A stretch of 34,043 bases of DNA from Peribacillus simplex (GTDB lineage: Bacteria > Bacillota > Bacilli > Bacillales > DSM-1321). Both the position numbers and the translations under genes were made by a program. The stretch is from assembly GCF_900156045.1 (NCBI RefSeq), contig NZ_FTMX01000019.1:1-34043 (forward strand), written 5' to 3'. Of this stretch, positions 24,817 through 33,437 are shown one piece after another. The notes under the pieces were generated by a model, which was not told where the DNA came from, did not search any database, and was given only the letters and a program-made list of their open reading frames with translations. Every line of letters begins with the position of its first letter. Position 1 is the stretch's first letter.

Positions 24817-25644
24817 ATGAATCAATTGGTTTACGATTTTATTAAGCAAAATCAAGATTACATCCTTACTGAGTGGATGGGCATCATGAAGGAAAGTACG
24901 GACGAAAGATTAATTAAAGTCGTCTCAGATCGAATGTTCACGCAAACGAGCAGTGAATTTATAGATATGATCATCACGAACGTTGATAGTAAAAACAAGG
25001 AGTTCACATTGAAGCTTTCTGATTTTGCCGAGAAAGTCGTCCAATTGGGATGGCCTCTTACTTTCGTCAATGAAGGACTTCATAAATTCACTTTAATTGT
25101 CATTAATGGAATGGTGGAAAAGGGTCTGGTTACTCCTGATAATCAAGTCAATCTTGTTAACCATTTGGATAAATGGGCCACACCAATAAATAATGAAATA
25201 GTCAATATATATACTCAAACTTGGGAAAGAACGGTTTCCATGCAAAAAATAGCGTTACAGGAACTTTCCGCTCCGCTTATTCCTGTATTGGAAGGCATTA
25301 CGGTAATGCCGCTGATTGGTACGATTGATACGGAACGTGCCAAACAAATAATGGAAAACTTGTTGACTGGCGTGGTTAAGCATAGATCTGAAGTTGTTCT
25401 TATTGATATAACGGGGGTGCCGGTCGTGGATACCATGGTTGCCCATCATATCATTCAAGCATCGGAAGCGGTCCGGTTGGTGGGCGCCAAATGTATACTC
25501 TGCGGCATCCGCCCTGAAATAGCCCAAACCATAGTTAATCTTGGGATTAATTTAAATGAAGTGATTACAAAAAATACGCTGAAAAAAGGGATAGAAGTTG
25601 CGTTGGAATTAACGAGCCGGAAGATCGTAAAGGTGGAGGGATAA
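24817..25644 (+). CDS. rsbR: Stressosome scaffold/sensor RsbR (RsbRA)
   Basis: A co-antagonist protein, 275 aa, that forms the stressosome with RsbS and holds RsbT. An N-terminal globin-like sensor domain (about 1-140) precedes a STAS domain (about 155-270). The two threonines phosphorylated by RsbT in B. subtilis (171 and 205) are present as Thr172 (GTIDTERAK) and Thr206 (VVDTMVAHH). The STAS half is nearly identical to the subtilis protein and the sensor half much less so, the usual pattern. GGAGG lies 5 bases before the ATG at 24817; a GTG at 24796 in frame would add seven residues. First gene of rsbRSTUVWsigBrsbX. Confidence 0.96.
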   Translation: MNQLVYDFIKQNQDYILTEWMGIMKESTDERLIKVVSDRMFTQTSSEFIDMIITNVDSKNKEFTLKLSDFAEKVVQLGWPLTFVNEGLHKFTLIVINGMVEKGLVTPDNQVNLVNHLDKWATPINNEIVNIYTQTWERTVSMQKIALQELSAPLIPVLEGITVMPLIGTIDTERAKQIMENLLTGVVKHRSEVVLIDITGVPVVDTMVAHHIIQASEAVRLVGAKCILCGIRPEIAQTIVNLGINLNEVITKNTLKKGIEVALELTSRKIVKVEG

Positions 25645-25646
25645 GT

Positions 25647-26003
25647 ATGAGGATTCCGATATTAAAGCTTTATGACTGCTTGTTAGTCTCTATACAGTGG
25701 GAATTGGATGATGTGACAGCCCTTCAATTTCAAGAGGATTTACTGCATAAGATTCATGAAACAAGCGCGAATGGCGTTGTTATAGATATTACCTCAATAG
25801 ATTTTATTGATTCTTTTATCGCAAAGGTATTAGGCGATGTCTTTAGCATGTCTAAGCTTATGGGGGCCAAAGTTGTAATTACGGGGATCCAGCCTGCTGT
25901 TGCAATAACATTAATTGAACTGGGAATTAGTCTCGAAGATGTTCTGACAGCATTAGACTTAGAGAAAGGCCTGGAGAAATTACAACAGGAATTGGGGGAT
26001 TAA
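25647..26003 (+). CDS. rsbS: Stressosome STAS protein RsbS
   Basis: A single-STAS-domain antagonist of RsbT, 118 aa. The serine phosphorylated by RsbT is Ser56 in IDFIDSFIAKVLGD (Ser59 in B. subtilis). GGAGG lies 7 bases before the ATG, inside the rsbR end; the genes are 2 bases apart. Unphosphorylated RsbS traps RsbT in the stressosome; RsbX reverses its phosphorylation. Confidence 0.96.
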   Translation: MRIPILKLYDCLLVSIQWELDDVTALQFQEDLLHKIHETSANGVVIDITSIDFIDSFIAKVLGDVFSMSKLMGAKVVITGIQPAVAITLIELGISLEDVLTALDLEKGLEKLQQELGD

Positions 26004-26006
26004 AGA

Positions 26007-26408
26007 ATGGAGTTCCAATCCTGCGTAAAAATCATAAATGAATGGGACATCGTAGCTGCAAGGCAGCTCGGAAGAAATGTCGCTAAAGAGTTGGGTTTCG
26101 GTACTGTAGACCAGGCCAGGATCACAACGGCCATTAGCGAATTGGCCCGAAACATATACCTATATGCTGGACAAGGCAGTGTTAGCATAGAAAAGTTAAA
26201 TATAAATGGGAAGTCAGGATTGAAAATCATTGCAGAGGACCAAGGGCCAGGAATTGAGGATATCCGCAGAGTCATGGAAGATGGATATACCACCTCGGGG
26301 GGACTGGGCGCTGGTCTTCCAGGAGCCAAACGTTTAATGGATGACTTTGATATCGAATCGATACCAGGTGAAGGGACTAAGATTATCGCTACGAAATGGC
26401 TCCGTTAG
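26007..26408 (+). CDS. rsbT: Switch kinase RsbT
   Basis: A serine/threonine kinase of the GHKL fold, 133 aa. The ATP site is visible as the N box ELARNIYLYAG, the G1 box EDQGPGIED and the G2 region SGGLGAGLPGAKRLMD. Under stress it phosphorylates RsbR and RsbS, leaves the complex and binds RsbU to activate it. GGGGGA stands 7 bases before the ATG, 3 bases after rsbS. Confidence 0.97.
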   Translation: MEFQSCVKIINEWDIVAARQLGRNVAKELGFGTVDQARITTAISELARNIYLYAGQGSVSIEKLNINGKSGLKIIAEDQGPGIEDIRRVMEDGYTTSGGLGAGLPGAKRLMDDFDIESIPGEGTKIIATKWLR

Positions 26409-26417
26409 GGGGGGACT

Positions 26418-27428
26418 ATGGACATTAGGGAGAACATGGAGAAAAAGTATCATGAGGCGCTTTCTACGTATCTTAAAGACCAAAATGAGCAGGCACTCTA
26501 CCAAGGGCAAAAGATTAGCCGCCTACATATCAAATACAATATATCTCCAGAAGAAATCATCAGTATGCATAAAAATAACTTGATGGAACTTTACCCGGAA
26601 TTACCGGGAAAAGTATTGGATTCTTTCGATTTTCTGCTAGAAGTCATGATGGGCTACGGCATTGCATACCGTGAACATCAAAGCCTTAGACATCAGCAGC
26701 AGGAACTGAAAACGGAAATCGAGATAGCGGCAAACGTTCAACATACTCTTTTGGAGACGGAAATTCCTGATATCAAAGCTCTTGAAATTGGAGCGATCAG
26801 TGTTCCGGCGAGGCAGATGAACGGGGATTACTATCACTTCGTCCAAGATGAAAATGAGCGGATAGGGGTAGGGATAGCCGATGTCATTGGAAAAGGTATT
26901 CCCGCTGCATTGTGCATGTCGATGATCAAATATGCGATGGACAGTCTTCCGGAGCATCGTCATGAACCGAATAGTGTGCTTGAGAGTTTGAACCGTGTTG
27001 TGGAGCATAATGTGGATCCAAGCATGTTCATAACCATGTTCTATGGCTTATATGATCCGCATGACAGGCAATTTTCCTATGCTTCAGCCGGACATGAACC
27101 TGGTTTTTACTATGACGCCGCAACGGACACTTTTAGCGATTTGGATGCAAAGGGCTTGTTGCTTGGAGTTGATAAAAAAACAAGGTATCGCCAATATGAA
27201 AAAACAGTGAATCGTGGAGACATGATCATTTTATTATCTGACGGAGTAACGGAGTGCCGGACGAATGATGGGTTCATAGAAAGGGAAACACTTATTGGTT
27301 TCATTAAAAAGAATATGCATTTGCAAGCCCAGGAAATGGTGAATAATATATTTAAACAATTGGAGAAAATGCAGAACTTCCAACTGAGGGATGATTTTAC
27401 ATTAATAATTTTAAAATCAAATGTTTAG
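26418..27428 (+). CDS. rsbU: Environmental-stress phosphatase RsbU
   Basis: A PP2C-type phosphatase, 336 aa, that dephosphorylates RsbV-P when bound to RsbT. Residues 1-85 are the RsbT-recruiting helical domain, followed by the linker helix EIEIAANVQHTLL and the catalytic domain with SGDYYHF-like NGDYYHF, IADVIGKGIPAALC, YASAGHEPGFYY, LLSDGVTE and LRDDFTLII. The G-rich ribosome site (AGGGGGGG) is only about 3 bases from the ATG. The sigma-B promoter for rsbV begins inside the stop codon region. Confidence 0.97.
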   Translation: MDIRENMEKKYHEALSTYLKDQNEQALYQGQKISRLHIKYNISPEEIISMHKNNLMELYPELPGKVLDSFDFLLEVMMGYGIAYREHQSLRHQQQELKTEIEIAANVQHTLLETEIPDIKALEIGAISVPARQMNGDYYHFVQDENERIGVGIADVIGKGIPAALCMSMIKYAMDSLPEHRHEPNSVLESLNRVVEHNVDPSMFITMFYGLYDPHDRQFSYASAGHEPGFYYDAATDTFSDLDAKGLLLGVDKKTRYRQYEKTVNRGDMIILLSDGVTECRTNDGFIERETLIGFIKKNMHLQAQEMVNNIFKQLEKMQNFQLRDDFTLIILKSNV

Positions 27429-27447
27429 TATTTTTTCTGCTGGGTAT
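27423..27447 (+). promoter_or_regulatory. Sigma-B promoter of rsbVW-sigB-rsbX
   Basis: GTTTAG, 13-base spacer, GGGTAT: a near-perfect sigma-B site. The -35 overlaps the rsbU stop codon, as in B. subtilis, and gives the autocatalytic loop of the operon. Confidence 0.9.
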
Positions 27448-27487
27448 AGATATAGGAATGAAGAGGATTTGAAGAGGTGGGTCATTG

Positions 27488-27820
27488 ATGAATATAACTG
27501 TAGATGTTAATGAATTAAATTCTGAATTTATTGTAAAACTGAAAGGTGAAATCGATGCATATACTGCACCGAAATTAAGAGAATCACTATTTCCGATTTC
27601 GGAGCAGGATAATGTTTCGATCACTATTGATTTAGCTGAAGTTTCTTATATGGATAGTACGGGGCTTGGGGTTTTTGTCGGTGCTTTCAAAAGCGTAAGG
27701 GCACATAATGGCGAATTCACTTTAGTTGGCTTATCAGAAAGGTTACGACGTTTATTTGATATAACAGGTCTTGCAGATATCATTGATATAAAAAGTGGTA
27801 CAGAGGGTGGGTTAGAATGA
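27488..27820 (+). CDS. rsbV: Anti-anti-sigma factor RsbV
   Basis: A STAS-domain protein, 110 aa, that binds RsbW and so frees SigB when unphosphorylated. The phosphorylated serine is Ser57 in YMDSTGLGVFVG. The ATG at 27488 (MNITVDVN) is preferred over the TTG one codon earlier; GAGGTGG lies 7 bases ahead. It overlaps rsbW by 4 bases (ATGA). Confidence 0.97.
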   Translation: MNITVDVNELNSEFIVKLKGEIDAYTAPKLRESLFPISEQDNVSITIDLAEVSYMDSTGLGVFVGAFKSVRAHNGEFTLVGLSERLRRLFDITGLADIIDIKSGTEGGLE

Positions 27821-28290
27821 GTCAAGTATATGATTACATCGAAATGAAAATACCTGCAAAACCAGAATTCATCGGTGTCATTCGTTTAACGCTTTCTGGG
27901 ATAGGAAGCCGGATGGGATTTGCGTATGATGAAATTGAGGATTTGAAAATCGCTACCAGTGAGGCTTGTACAAATGCGGTACAGCATGCATATAAAGATT
28001 CTGAAAAAGGTGAAGTGAAAGTAAGTTTCGGCCTTTATCCTGACCGCTTGGAGGTCATGGTTTCTGATAGTGGTAAGAGCTGTAATTTCGAAGAGGTTCG
28101 TCAAGGAATCGGTCCATACGAAAATGGACAAAAAGTCGAACTTATGAGAGAAGGAGGCTTGGGTCTTTACCTTATTGAAACTCTGATGGATGATGTGAAA
28201 ATTCATCAGCATGATGGGGTTACAGTATTTATGACTAAGTTTTTAGAAGGAGAGCAGGTGGAGATGGATGCAAAAACAGTCTCAACCTAA
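27817..28290 (+). CDS. rsbW: Anti-sigma-B factor and RsbV kinase RsbW
   Basis: A GHKL-fold serine kinase, 157 aa, that holds SigB inactive and phosphorylates RsbV. The N box is EACTNAVQHAYK, the G1 box VSDSGKSCN and the G2 region EGGLGLYLIETLMDDV. Its 3' end overlaps sigB by 23 bases, which couples the amounts of the two proteins. The C-terminus (MDAKTVST) is encoded within that overlap. Confidence 0.97.
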   Translation: MSQVYDYIEMKIPAKPEFIGVIRLTLSGIGSRMGFAYDEIEDLKIATSEACTNAVQHAYKDSEKGEVKVSFGLYPDRLEVMVSDSGKSCNFEEVRQGIGPYENGQKVELMREGGLGLYLIETLMDDVKIHQHDGVTVFMTKFLEGEQVEMDAKTVST

Positions 28291-29056
28291 CCAGGCACAA
28301 AGAGAACAGGTAAATGAATGGATTAGAGCTTACCAGCAGAATCAAGATGAGGAAGCACAGAGCAATCTAGTCATCCATTATAAAAGTTTGGTTGAAACAA
28401 TCTCCCGTAAGTATGCGAAAGGGAAATCATTTCAGGAGGATATCTCCCAAGTCGGCATGATTGGTTTGTTAGGTGCCATTCGACGATATGATGAATCTTT
28501 CGGTAAGAGCTTTGAGGCATTTGCTGTCCCTACTATAATCGGCGAAATCAAAAGGTTCCTGCGTGACAAAACATGGAGTGTCCATGTGCCAAGGAGAATT
28601 AAGGAACTTGGTCCGAAAATCAGGGTGACTGTCGAGGAATTAACTACAACCCTGCATCGTTCACCAAGAATAGATGAAATAGCCGATAGTATAGGTGTGA
28701 CTGAAGAAGAAGTTTTAGAGGCAATGGAAATGGGAAAAAGCTATCAAGCTTTATCCGTGGATCATTCTATTGAGGCGGATTCTGATGGCGGTACTGTCAC
28801 ATTGCTTGATATATTCGGGAATGTCGATGAAGGTTTTGAAAAGGTCAATCAGAGACTTGTCCTTGAAAAGGTGCTGCATGTGCTGAGTGACCGTGAAAAG
28901 ATGATCATTCAACATACTTATTTAGAGAATTTAAGTCAGAAAGAAGCGGGCGATAAACTTGGGATTTCCCAAATGCATGTGTCTAGGCTCCAACGCCGCG
29001 CGATCAAGAAACTTCAAGAAGCCATTAATGCTGAAAACTCGGAGTTAATTCAGTGA
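28268..29056 (+). CDS. sigB: RNA polymerase sigma-B factor
   Basis: The general stress sigma factor, 262 aa. Region 2 carries GKSFQEDISQVGMIGLLGAI and FEAFAVPTIIGEIKRFLRDK, region 3 SVHVPRRIKELGPKI, and region 4 the helix-turn-helix LSQKEAGDKLGISQMHVSRL. GGTGGAG stands 4 bases before the ATG, within rsbW. It overlaps rsbX by 4 bases. Sequence and order match the B. subtilis operon. Confidence 0.98.
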   Translation: MQKQSQPNQAQREQVNEWIRAYQQNQDEEAQSNLVIHYKSLVETISRKYAKGKSFQEDISQVGMIGLLGAIRRYDESFGKSFEAFAVPTIIGEIKRFLRDKTWSVHVPRRIKELGPKIRVTVEELTTTLHRSPRIDEIADSIGVTEEEVLEAMEMGKSYQALSVDHSIEADSDGGTVTLLDIFGNVDEGFEKVNQRLVLEKVLHVLSDREKMIIQHTYLENLSQKEAGDKLGISQMHVSRLQRRAIKKLQEAINAENSELIQ

Positions 29057-29664
29057 TCAAAGATATTCTTAGGGGAGAAAAAATAGAAGTCCTTGTCTCT
29101 CAATCGTCTAAAAACGGGATGGTTTATTGTGGTGATGATTACTTCTTCCTTCATACGAAAGAATACTTTATCTGTGTACTGGCAGATGGTCTGGGTAGCG
29201 GGAAACATGCTTACGATTCCTCCCACGCAGTCATCGAGGAAGTTAAACGTAATCATGAGTTGGATGTCGAATCACTAATGGCAGTGTGCAATCAAGTTTT
29301 AATCGATAAGCGGGGAGCAGCCGTTTCCGTTTTGAAGATTTTTTATGACAAGAATGAATTTGTATACAGTTCGGTTGGTAACATCCGCTTTTTCCTGTAT
29401 AATCCAAGTGATGATAAACTCGTTTACCCTTTACCTGTTACAGGGTATTTATCAGGAAGGAAACAAAAATACAGGACGCAGAGATACAAATATGAACCAA
29501 ATGCAAAATTCATTCTTCATTCCGATGGACTAGAACTTAAGGGAGCTAAATCTTTTTTGAAAAGGCTGGTCCCCATCGATAAGAACGCCCAATGCATATT
29601 AAAAAGCAGTCCATTAACTGCAGATGATACAACTTTCATTTTAGGAAGCTTACTTTCGCCGTAA
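29053..29664 (+). CDS. rsbX: Stressosome phosphatase RsbX
   Basis: A small PP2C-type phosphatase, 203 aa, without a sensor domain. It removes phosphate from RsbS and RsbR and so resets the stressosome after stress. Metal-site motifs are YCGDDYFFL, LADGLGSG, HSDGLEL and DDTTFIL; SVGNIRFFLY and PLPVTGYLSGRKQKY are RsbX-like. The start is GTG at 29053, GGAG 8 bases ahead, in a GTGA overlap with sigB. The terminator overlaps its last codons. Confidence 0.96.
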   Translation: MIKDILRGEKIEVLVSQSSKNGMVYCGDDYFFLHTKEYFICVLADGLGSGKHAYDSSHAVIEEVKRNHELDVESLMAVCNQVLIDKRGAAVSVLKIFYDKNEFVYSSVGNIRFFLYNPSDDKLVYPLPVTGYLSGRKQKYRTQRYKYEPNAKFILHSDGLELKGAKSFLKRLVPIDKNAQCILKSSPLTADDTTFILGSLLSP

Positions 29665-29684
29665 TTCGGAAGTGAGCTTTTTTG
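29646..29684 (+). terminator. Terminator of the sigB operon
   Basis: AAGCTTACTTTC pairs with GGAAGTGAGCTT (two wobble pairs), followed by TTTTTT. The left arm lies inside the end of rsbX. Confidence 0.85.
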
Positions 29685-29756
29685 TATTGAATTCGCAACT
29701 TCATCTCTCATTTGCTAGACTATACATATTAGATCAAAACGTTGGAGGTAAACATA

Positions 29757-31940
29757 ATGATCGTTGTAGAAGATACATTAAAAGATTTGATTAAACAAAT
29801 ATCCAATGAGCTAACTTTGAAAAATCATCAAGTCCAAAACGTCATCCAGATGCTTCAAGAGGGTAATACTGTCCCCTTTATTGCGCGGTATAGGAAAGAA
29901 ATGACGGGTTCACTTGATGAAGTGCAGATTCGTTCCATAATGGAAAGATGGAACTATCTAGAAAACCTTGGCCAGAGGAAAGCGGAAGTTACCCGTTCGA
30001 TTGGTGAACAGGGGAAATTGACGGAAGAATTAACAAGACAAATCGAGAAAGCGACAAAACTGCAGGAAGTCGAGGATTTATACAGGCCATTCAAACAAAA
30101 AAGGAGAACGAAAGCAACAGTAGCTAAAGAAAAGGGTCTTGAACCATTGGCTAATTGGCTTTTGGAATGTCAAATGGATGCCCGGGTAAGCGAAAAAGCT
30201 GCAGAATTCATATCGGAAGAAAAAGAAGTTTATTCTATAGAAGAGGCTATTACGGGAGCGCAGGATATCATAGCTGAACATATTTCCGATGATGCAGAAT
30301 TAAGGAAGTGGATAAGGGCTGAAATTTTCAAAGCTGGAAAAGTGGTTTCAACTGTAAAAAATGAAGAGAAGGACGAGAAAAAAATCTTCGAGATGTACTA
30401 TGAATATGAGGAGCCGGTTCAAAGAATCGTACCACATCGGGTGTTGGCGCTGAATAGAGGCGAAAAGGAAGAGGTTTTACGAATCTCCATTCATCCTCGT
30501 ACTGAAATCATCATTGGTCATCTGGAACGGAAAATCATTAAAAATAACAAATCCGAGGCCCGAGTTGTTCTTAAATCTGCGATTGAGGATGGACTCAAAC
30601 GTTTGATCATGCCTTCTGTAGAACGGGAAATCAGAAAAGAGCTGACGGAAAAAGCTGAGGATCAAGCTATCCATATTTTCTCTGAAAACCTCCGGAACCT
30701 GCTCTTGCAGCCCCCGCTTAAAGGGAAAGTGGTCCTAGCCTTGGATCCGGCATATCGGACTGGCTGTAAGTTGGCTGTCATTGATGAAACAGGAAAGGTA
30801 CTTGATATAAGTGTAATCTATCCGCATCCTCCTGCTGCGAAGCTTAATGCTGCCCGTGAAAAAACGATTGAAATACTTCAGCGGTTCTCGGTTGAAATCG
30901 TGGCAATCGGCAATGGTACGGCATCGCGTGAATCAGAGCAATTCATCGCAGATATTATAAAAGAAGTGCAAGGGAATATTTCTTATATAATTGTTAATGA
31001 AGCGGGAGCCAGTGTGTATTCAGCCTCGGATATAGCCCGTGAAGAGTTTCCGGATCTTCAAGTAGAACAGAGAAGCGCAGTTTCGATAGGCAGAAGACTT
31101 CAAGATCCCCTTGCCGAACTTGTTAAAATTGACCCCCAATCCGTGGGGGTAGGGCAGTATCAACATGATGTGTCCCAGAAAAAGTTAACGGAATCCCTCA
31201 CCTTTGTAGTGGAAACAGCTGTTAACCAAGTGGGAGTGAATGTCAATACCGCTTCATCGTCTCTATTACAATATGTAGCTGGTTTATCAAAATCAGTCGC
31301 TCAAAATATTGTGAAGAGAAGGGAAGAGGAAGGGAAGTTTTCAAGCAGGAAGGAATTAAAGAAAATTCCCCGGCTTGGTGCCAAAACATATGAACAATGT
31401 ATAGGGTTCTTACGTATCATTAAAGGAGATGAACCTTTGGATCAAACCGCGATACACCCTGAGAACTATAGTGCCGTGAATAAATTATTAAAGAAAATGG
31501 GATTTACATCTGAAGATTTAGGCAGTGATGCATTGAATGAAGAGTTGGGTAAACTAAATCCGGCTGATTTGGTCGATGAATTGGAAATAGGGGAAATTAC
31601 GATTAAAGATATCATAGATGATTTGATGAAACCGGGAAGAGATCCTCGCGATGAATTATCAAAACCACTGCTTAAGCAGGATGTGCTAAAAATGGAGGAT
31701 CTGCAAACTGGGATGGAATTACAAGGTACAGTGAGGAATGTTGTGGATTTTGGTGCGTTTGTGGACATCGGTGTCAAACAGGATGGACTGGTGCATATTT
31801 CTAAACTGAGCAACCGGTTTGTAAAACACCCATTGGATGTAGTTGCCGTTGGGGATGTTGTGACGGTTTGGGTCGAACTGGTTGACCCTAAAAAGCAAAG
31901 GGTATCTTTGACGATGCTCGAGCCAAAGAATCAAAACTAG
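29757..31940 (+). CDS. tex: Tex-family RNA-binding transcription accessory protein
   Basis: A nucleic-acid-binding protein of 727 aa, conserved in bacteria (YdcI in B. subtilis). In order: a helical N-terminal domain (VQNVIQMLQEGNTVPFIARYRKEMTGSLDEV region), a YqgF/RNase H-like domain (KVVLALDPAYRTGCKLAVID), helix-hairpin-helix motifs (VAGLSKSVAQNIVKRREEEG, LGAKTYEQC), and a C-terminal S1 domain (GTVRNVVDFGAFVDIG). The start is the ATG at 29757, with GGAGG 8 bases ahead; an earlier in-frame TTG would overlap that site. The B. subtilis genes ydcFGH, expected between rsbX and tex, are absent. Confidence 0.97.
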   Translation: MIVVEDTLKDLIKQISNELTLKNHQVQNVIQMLQEGNTVPFIARYRKEMTGSLDEVQIRSIMERWNYLENLGQRKAEVTRSIGEQGKLTEELTRQIEKATKLQEVEDLYRPFKQKRRTKATVAKEKGLEPLANWLLECQMDARVSEKAAEFISEEKEVYSIEEAITGAQDIIAEHISDDAELRKWIRAEIFKAGKVVSTVKNEEKDEKKIFEMYYEYEEPVQRIVPHRVLALNRGEKEEVLRISIHPRTEIIIGHLERKIIKNNKSEARVVLKSAIEDGLKRLIMPSVEREIRKELTEKAEDQAIHIFSENLRNLLLQPPLKGKVVLALDPAYRTGCKLAVIDETGKVLDISVIYPHPPAAKLNAAREKTIEILQRFSVEIVAIGNGTASRESEQFIADIIKEVQGNISYIIVNEAGASVYSASDIAREEFPDLQVEQRSAVSIGRRLQDPLAELVKIDPQSVGVGQYQHDVSQKKLTESLTFVVETAVNQVGVNVNTASSSLLQYVAGLSKSVAQNIVKRREEEGKFSSRKELKKIPRLGAKTYEQCIGFLRIIKGDEPLDQTAIHPENYSAVNKLLKKMGFTSEDLGSDALNEELGKLNPADLVDELEIGEITIKDIIDDLMKPGRDPRDELSKPLLKQDVLKMEDLQTGMELQGTVRNVVDFGAFVDIGVKQDGLVHISKLSNRFVKHPLDVVAVGDVVTVWVELVDPKKQRVSLTMLEPKNQN

Positions 31941-31951
31941 CCTATGGTAAG

Positions 31952-31980
31952 CTCCTTCTATATTAGAAGGAGTTTTTTTT
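31952..31980. terminator. Terminator of tex
   Basis: A CTCCTTCTA/TAGAAGGAG stem with loop TAT and eight T residues on the plus strand. It also lies behind the cmpA gene of the minus strand, where no T-run follows. Confidence 0.93.
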
Positions 31981-32015
31981 GAAGCGATGTATTTAGACTT
32001 GGAGCAAAGTTGAAT

Positions 32016-32135
32016 TTATACCCTGAGACTTTCTTTCTTTTGATAAAAAAACCAACATTGATTCAACATCTTCACTTGATAATAATCCTTTTCATAAAAG
32101 GCTTTGCGGATTTGATTTTGGAACCAATTAGGCAT
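32016..32135 (-). CDS. cmpA: Cortex morphogenetic protein CmpA
   Basis: A 39-aa protein beginning MPNWFQNQIRKAFYEKDYY and ending in a WFFYQKKESLRV tail. It closely matches the short B. subtilis protein CmpA (MPNWLKNQMQKAFLEK in memory), which acts during sporulation as an adaptor that stops cortex assembly when the coat is faulty, with ClpXP. GGGAGG lies 7 bases before the ATG. It is encoded between tex and sprT, the same place as in B. subtilis, and divergent from sprT. Confidence 0.93.
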   Translation of the reverse strand: MPNWFQNQIRKAFYEKDYYQVKMLNQCWFFYQKKESLRV

Positions 32136-32218
32136 AGCTTTTCCTCCCTTAGTTTCCTATTGTATTATTAGTCTATGTTATAATGGGTTGTCATGTTACC
32201 AAAGAAAGGGAGGGGGAA

Positions 32219-32683
32219 ATGGATAATCGGCAATTGCAAAAACTAGTAGAAGAAATTTCGATGAAAGACTTTAAAAAGGCCTTTAAACACCAAGCCAGTT
32301 TTAATCCGCGTCTCCGAACAACGGGAGGACGATACTTGCTCCGTTCACACAATATAGAAATCAATAAGAAGTATCTTGATGAACGCGGTGTGGAAGAAAT
32401 GATTGGGATCATTAAGCATGAATTGTGTCATTATCATTTGCATATCGAGAAGAAAGGGTACCAGCATCGTGATGCGGACTTTAGGCATTTACTGAAAAAA
32501 GTGGGGGCGCCAAGATTTTGCGAGCCGCTGCCATCTAACCAATTAAAGAAAAAGATGAATACTATTCAATATAAATGTGAAGACTGTCAGCAGGTATATA
32601 TAAGAAAAAAACGAATCGACACTGCCCGTTTCGTGTGTGGTAAATGTCGAGGATCATTGATTTACCAAGGGTTTAAGGAGTGA
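32219..32683 (+). CDS. sprT: SprT-like zinc metalloprotease-fold protein
   Basis: A SprT-family protein (YdcK in B. subtilis), 154 aa. The zinc-protease signature HELCH gives His67, Glu68 and His71; GYQHRDADFRHLLKKVGAPRFCEP follows. A C-terminal zinc ribbon has Cys120, Cys123, Cys140 and Cys143. The ATG at 32219 has AGGGAGGGGG directly ahead; an upstream ATG at 32183 would take that site into the coding region. The physiological substrate is not known. Confidence 0.94.
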   Translation: MDNRQLQKLVEEISMKDFKKAFKHQASFNPRLRTTGGRYLLRSHNIEINKKYLDERGVEEMIGIIKHELCHYHLHIEKKGYQHRDADFRHLLKKVGAPRFCEPLPSNQLKKKMNTIQYKCEDCQQVYIRKKRIDTARFVCGKCRGSLIYQGFKE

Positions 32684-32716
32684 ATAACAAAAATATAAAA
32701 AAACATAAAAGAACTC

Positions 32717-32745
32717 TTGACTTTAAGTTGTAACCTCTTTATAAT
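32717..32745 (+). promoter_or_regulatory. Promoter of the tRNA cluster
   Basis: TTGACT, 17-base spacer, TATAAT, a near-consensus sigma-A promoter about 85 bases before the first tRNA. Confidence 0.85.
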
Positions 32746-32829
32746 CATAAGAGTCGACAAGATAACAACTTGTCTTAACGACAAACACTAAGGTCCTTGA
32801 GCTTGAAAAAGGAACCCAATTTTCATTAT

Positions 32830-32904
32830 TCCGCAGTAGCTCAGTGGTAGAGCATTCGGCTGTTAACCGAACGGTCGTAGGTTCGAGTCCTACCTGCGGA
32901 GCCA
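32830..32904 (+). tRNA. tRNA-Asn (GTT)
   Basis: A full cloverleaf: acceptor TCCGCAG/CTGCGGA, anticodon stem TTCGG/CCGAA with loop CTGTTAA, CCA encoded. Confidence 0.96.
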
Positions 32905-32910
32905 TTTTTT

Positions 32911-33001
32911 GGGGAAGTACTCAAGAGGCTGAAGAGGCGCCCCTGCTAAGGGTGTAGGTCGCGTAAGCGGCGCGAGGGTTCAAATCCCTCCTTCTCCGCC
33001 A
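32911..33001 (+). tRNA. tRNA-Ser (GCT)
   Basis: Acceptor GGGGAAG/CTTCTCC, anticodon GCT, long class-II variable arm, CCA encoded; 91 nt. Confidence 0.95.
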
Positions 33002-33018
33002 GCTGCATATTTTATCAA

Positions 33019-33090
33019 GGCCCATTGGTCAAGCGGTTAAGACACCGCCCTTTCACGGCGGTAACACGGGTTCGAATCCCGTATGGGTCA
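33019..33090 (+). tRNA. tRNA-Glu (TTC), no encoded CCA
   Basis: Acceptor GGCCCAT/ATGGGTC, anticodon stem CCGCC/GGCGG with TTC. The sequence after the discriminator A is CTT, so CCA must be added by the nucleotidyltransferase. Confidence 0.95.
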
Positions 33091-33115
33091 CTTTCTTATA
33101 CATGTTCATAATGTT

Positions 33116-33191
33116 GGTCCCGTGGTGTAGCGGTTAACATGCCTGCCTGTCACGCAGGAGATCGCGGGTTCGATTCCCGTCGGGACCGCCA
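33116..33191 (+). tRNA. tRNA-Asp (GTC)
   Basis: Acceptor GGTCCCG/CGGGACC, anticodon loop CTGTCAC, CCA encoded. Confidence 0.96.
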
Positions 33192-33207
33192 TTTTTTAAA
33201 AAAACAC

Positions 33208-33236
33208 TTGCTAAAATAATATTATCGTGATATAAT
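33208..33236 (+). promoter_or_regulatory. Internal promoter before tRNA-Gln
   Basis: TTGCTA, 17-base spacer, TATAAT, in the 77-base gap between the Asp and Gln genes. Confidence 0.7.
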
Positions 33237-33268
33237 ATTATCCTGGCTGTTAATTAGTAATTGTTTAT

Positions 33269-33343
33269 TGGGCTATAGCCAAGCGGTAAGGCAACGGATT
33301 TTGATTCCGTCATGCGAAGGTTCGATCCCTTCTAGCCCAGCCA
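33269..33343 (+). tRNA. tRNA-Gln (TTG)
   Basis: Acceptor TGGGCTA/TAGCCCA, anticodon stem CGGAT/ATTCCG region with TTG, CCA encoded. Confidence 0.96.
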
Positions 33344-33352
33344 TTTTATTTA

Positions 33353-33428
33353 GAGCCATTAGCTCAGTTGGTAGAGCATCTGACTTTTAATCAGAGGGTC
33401 GAAGGTTCGAATCCTTCATGGCTCACCA
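33353..33428 (+). tRNA. tRNA-Lys (TTT)
   Basis: Acceptor GAGCCAT/ATGGCTC, anticodon stem TCTGA/TCAGA with loop CTTTTAA, CCA encoded. Confidence 0.96.
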
Positions 33429-33437
33429 TTTATTTTC

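Noticed and set aside
26341..26583. Open frame of 80 codons over the rsbT-rsbU junction
   Set aside because: It is in another frame of two clear genes and has no ribosome site.
32723..32905. Minus-strand open frame across the tRNA-Asn gene
   Set aside because: It is a known type of false frame on the opposite strand of tRNA genes (contains PQVGLEPTTVRLTAECS); not a protein.
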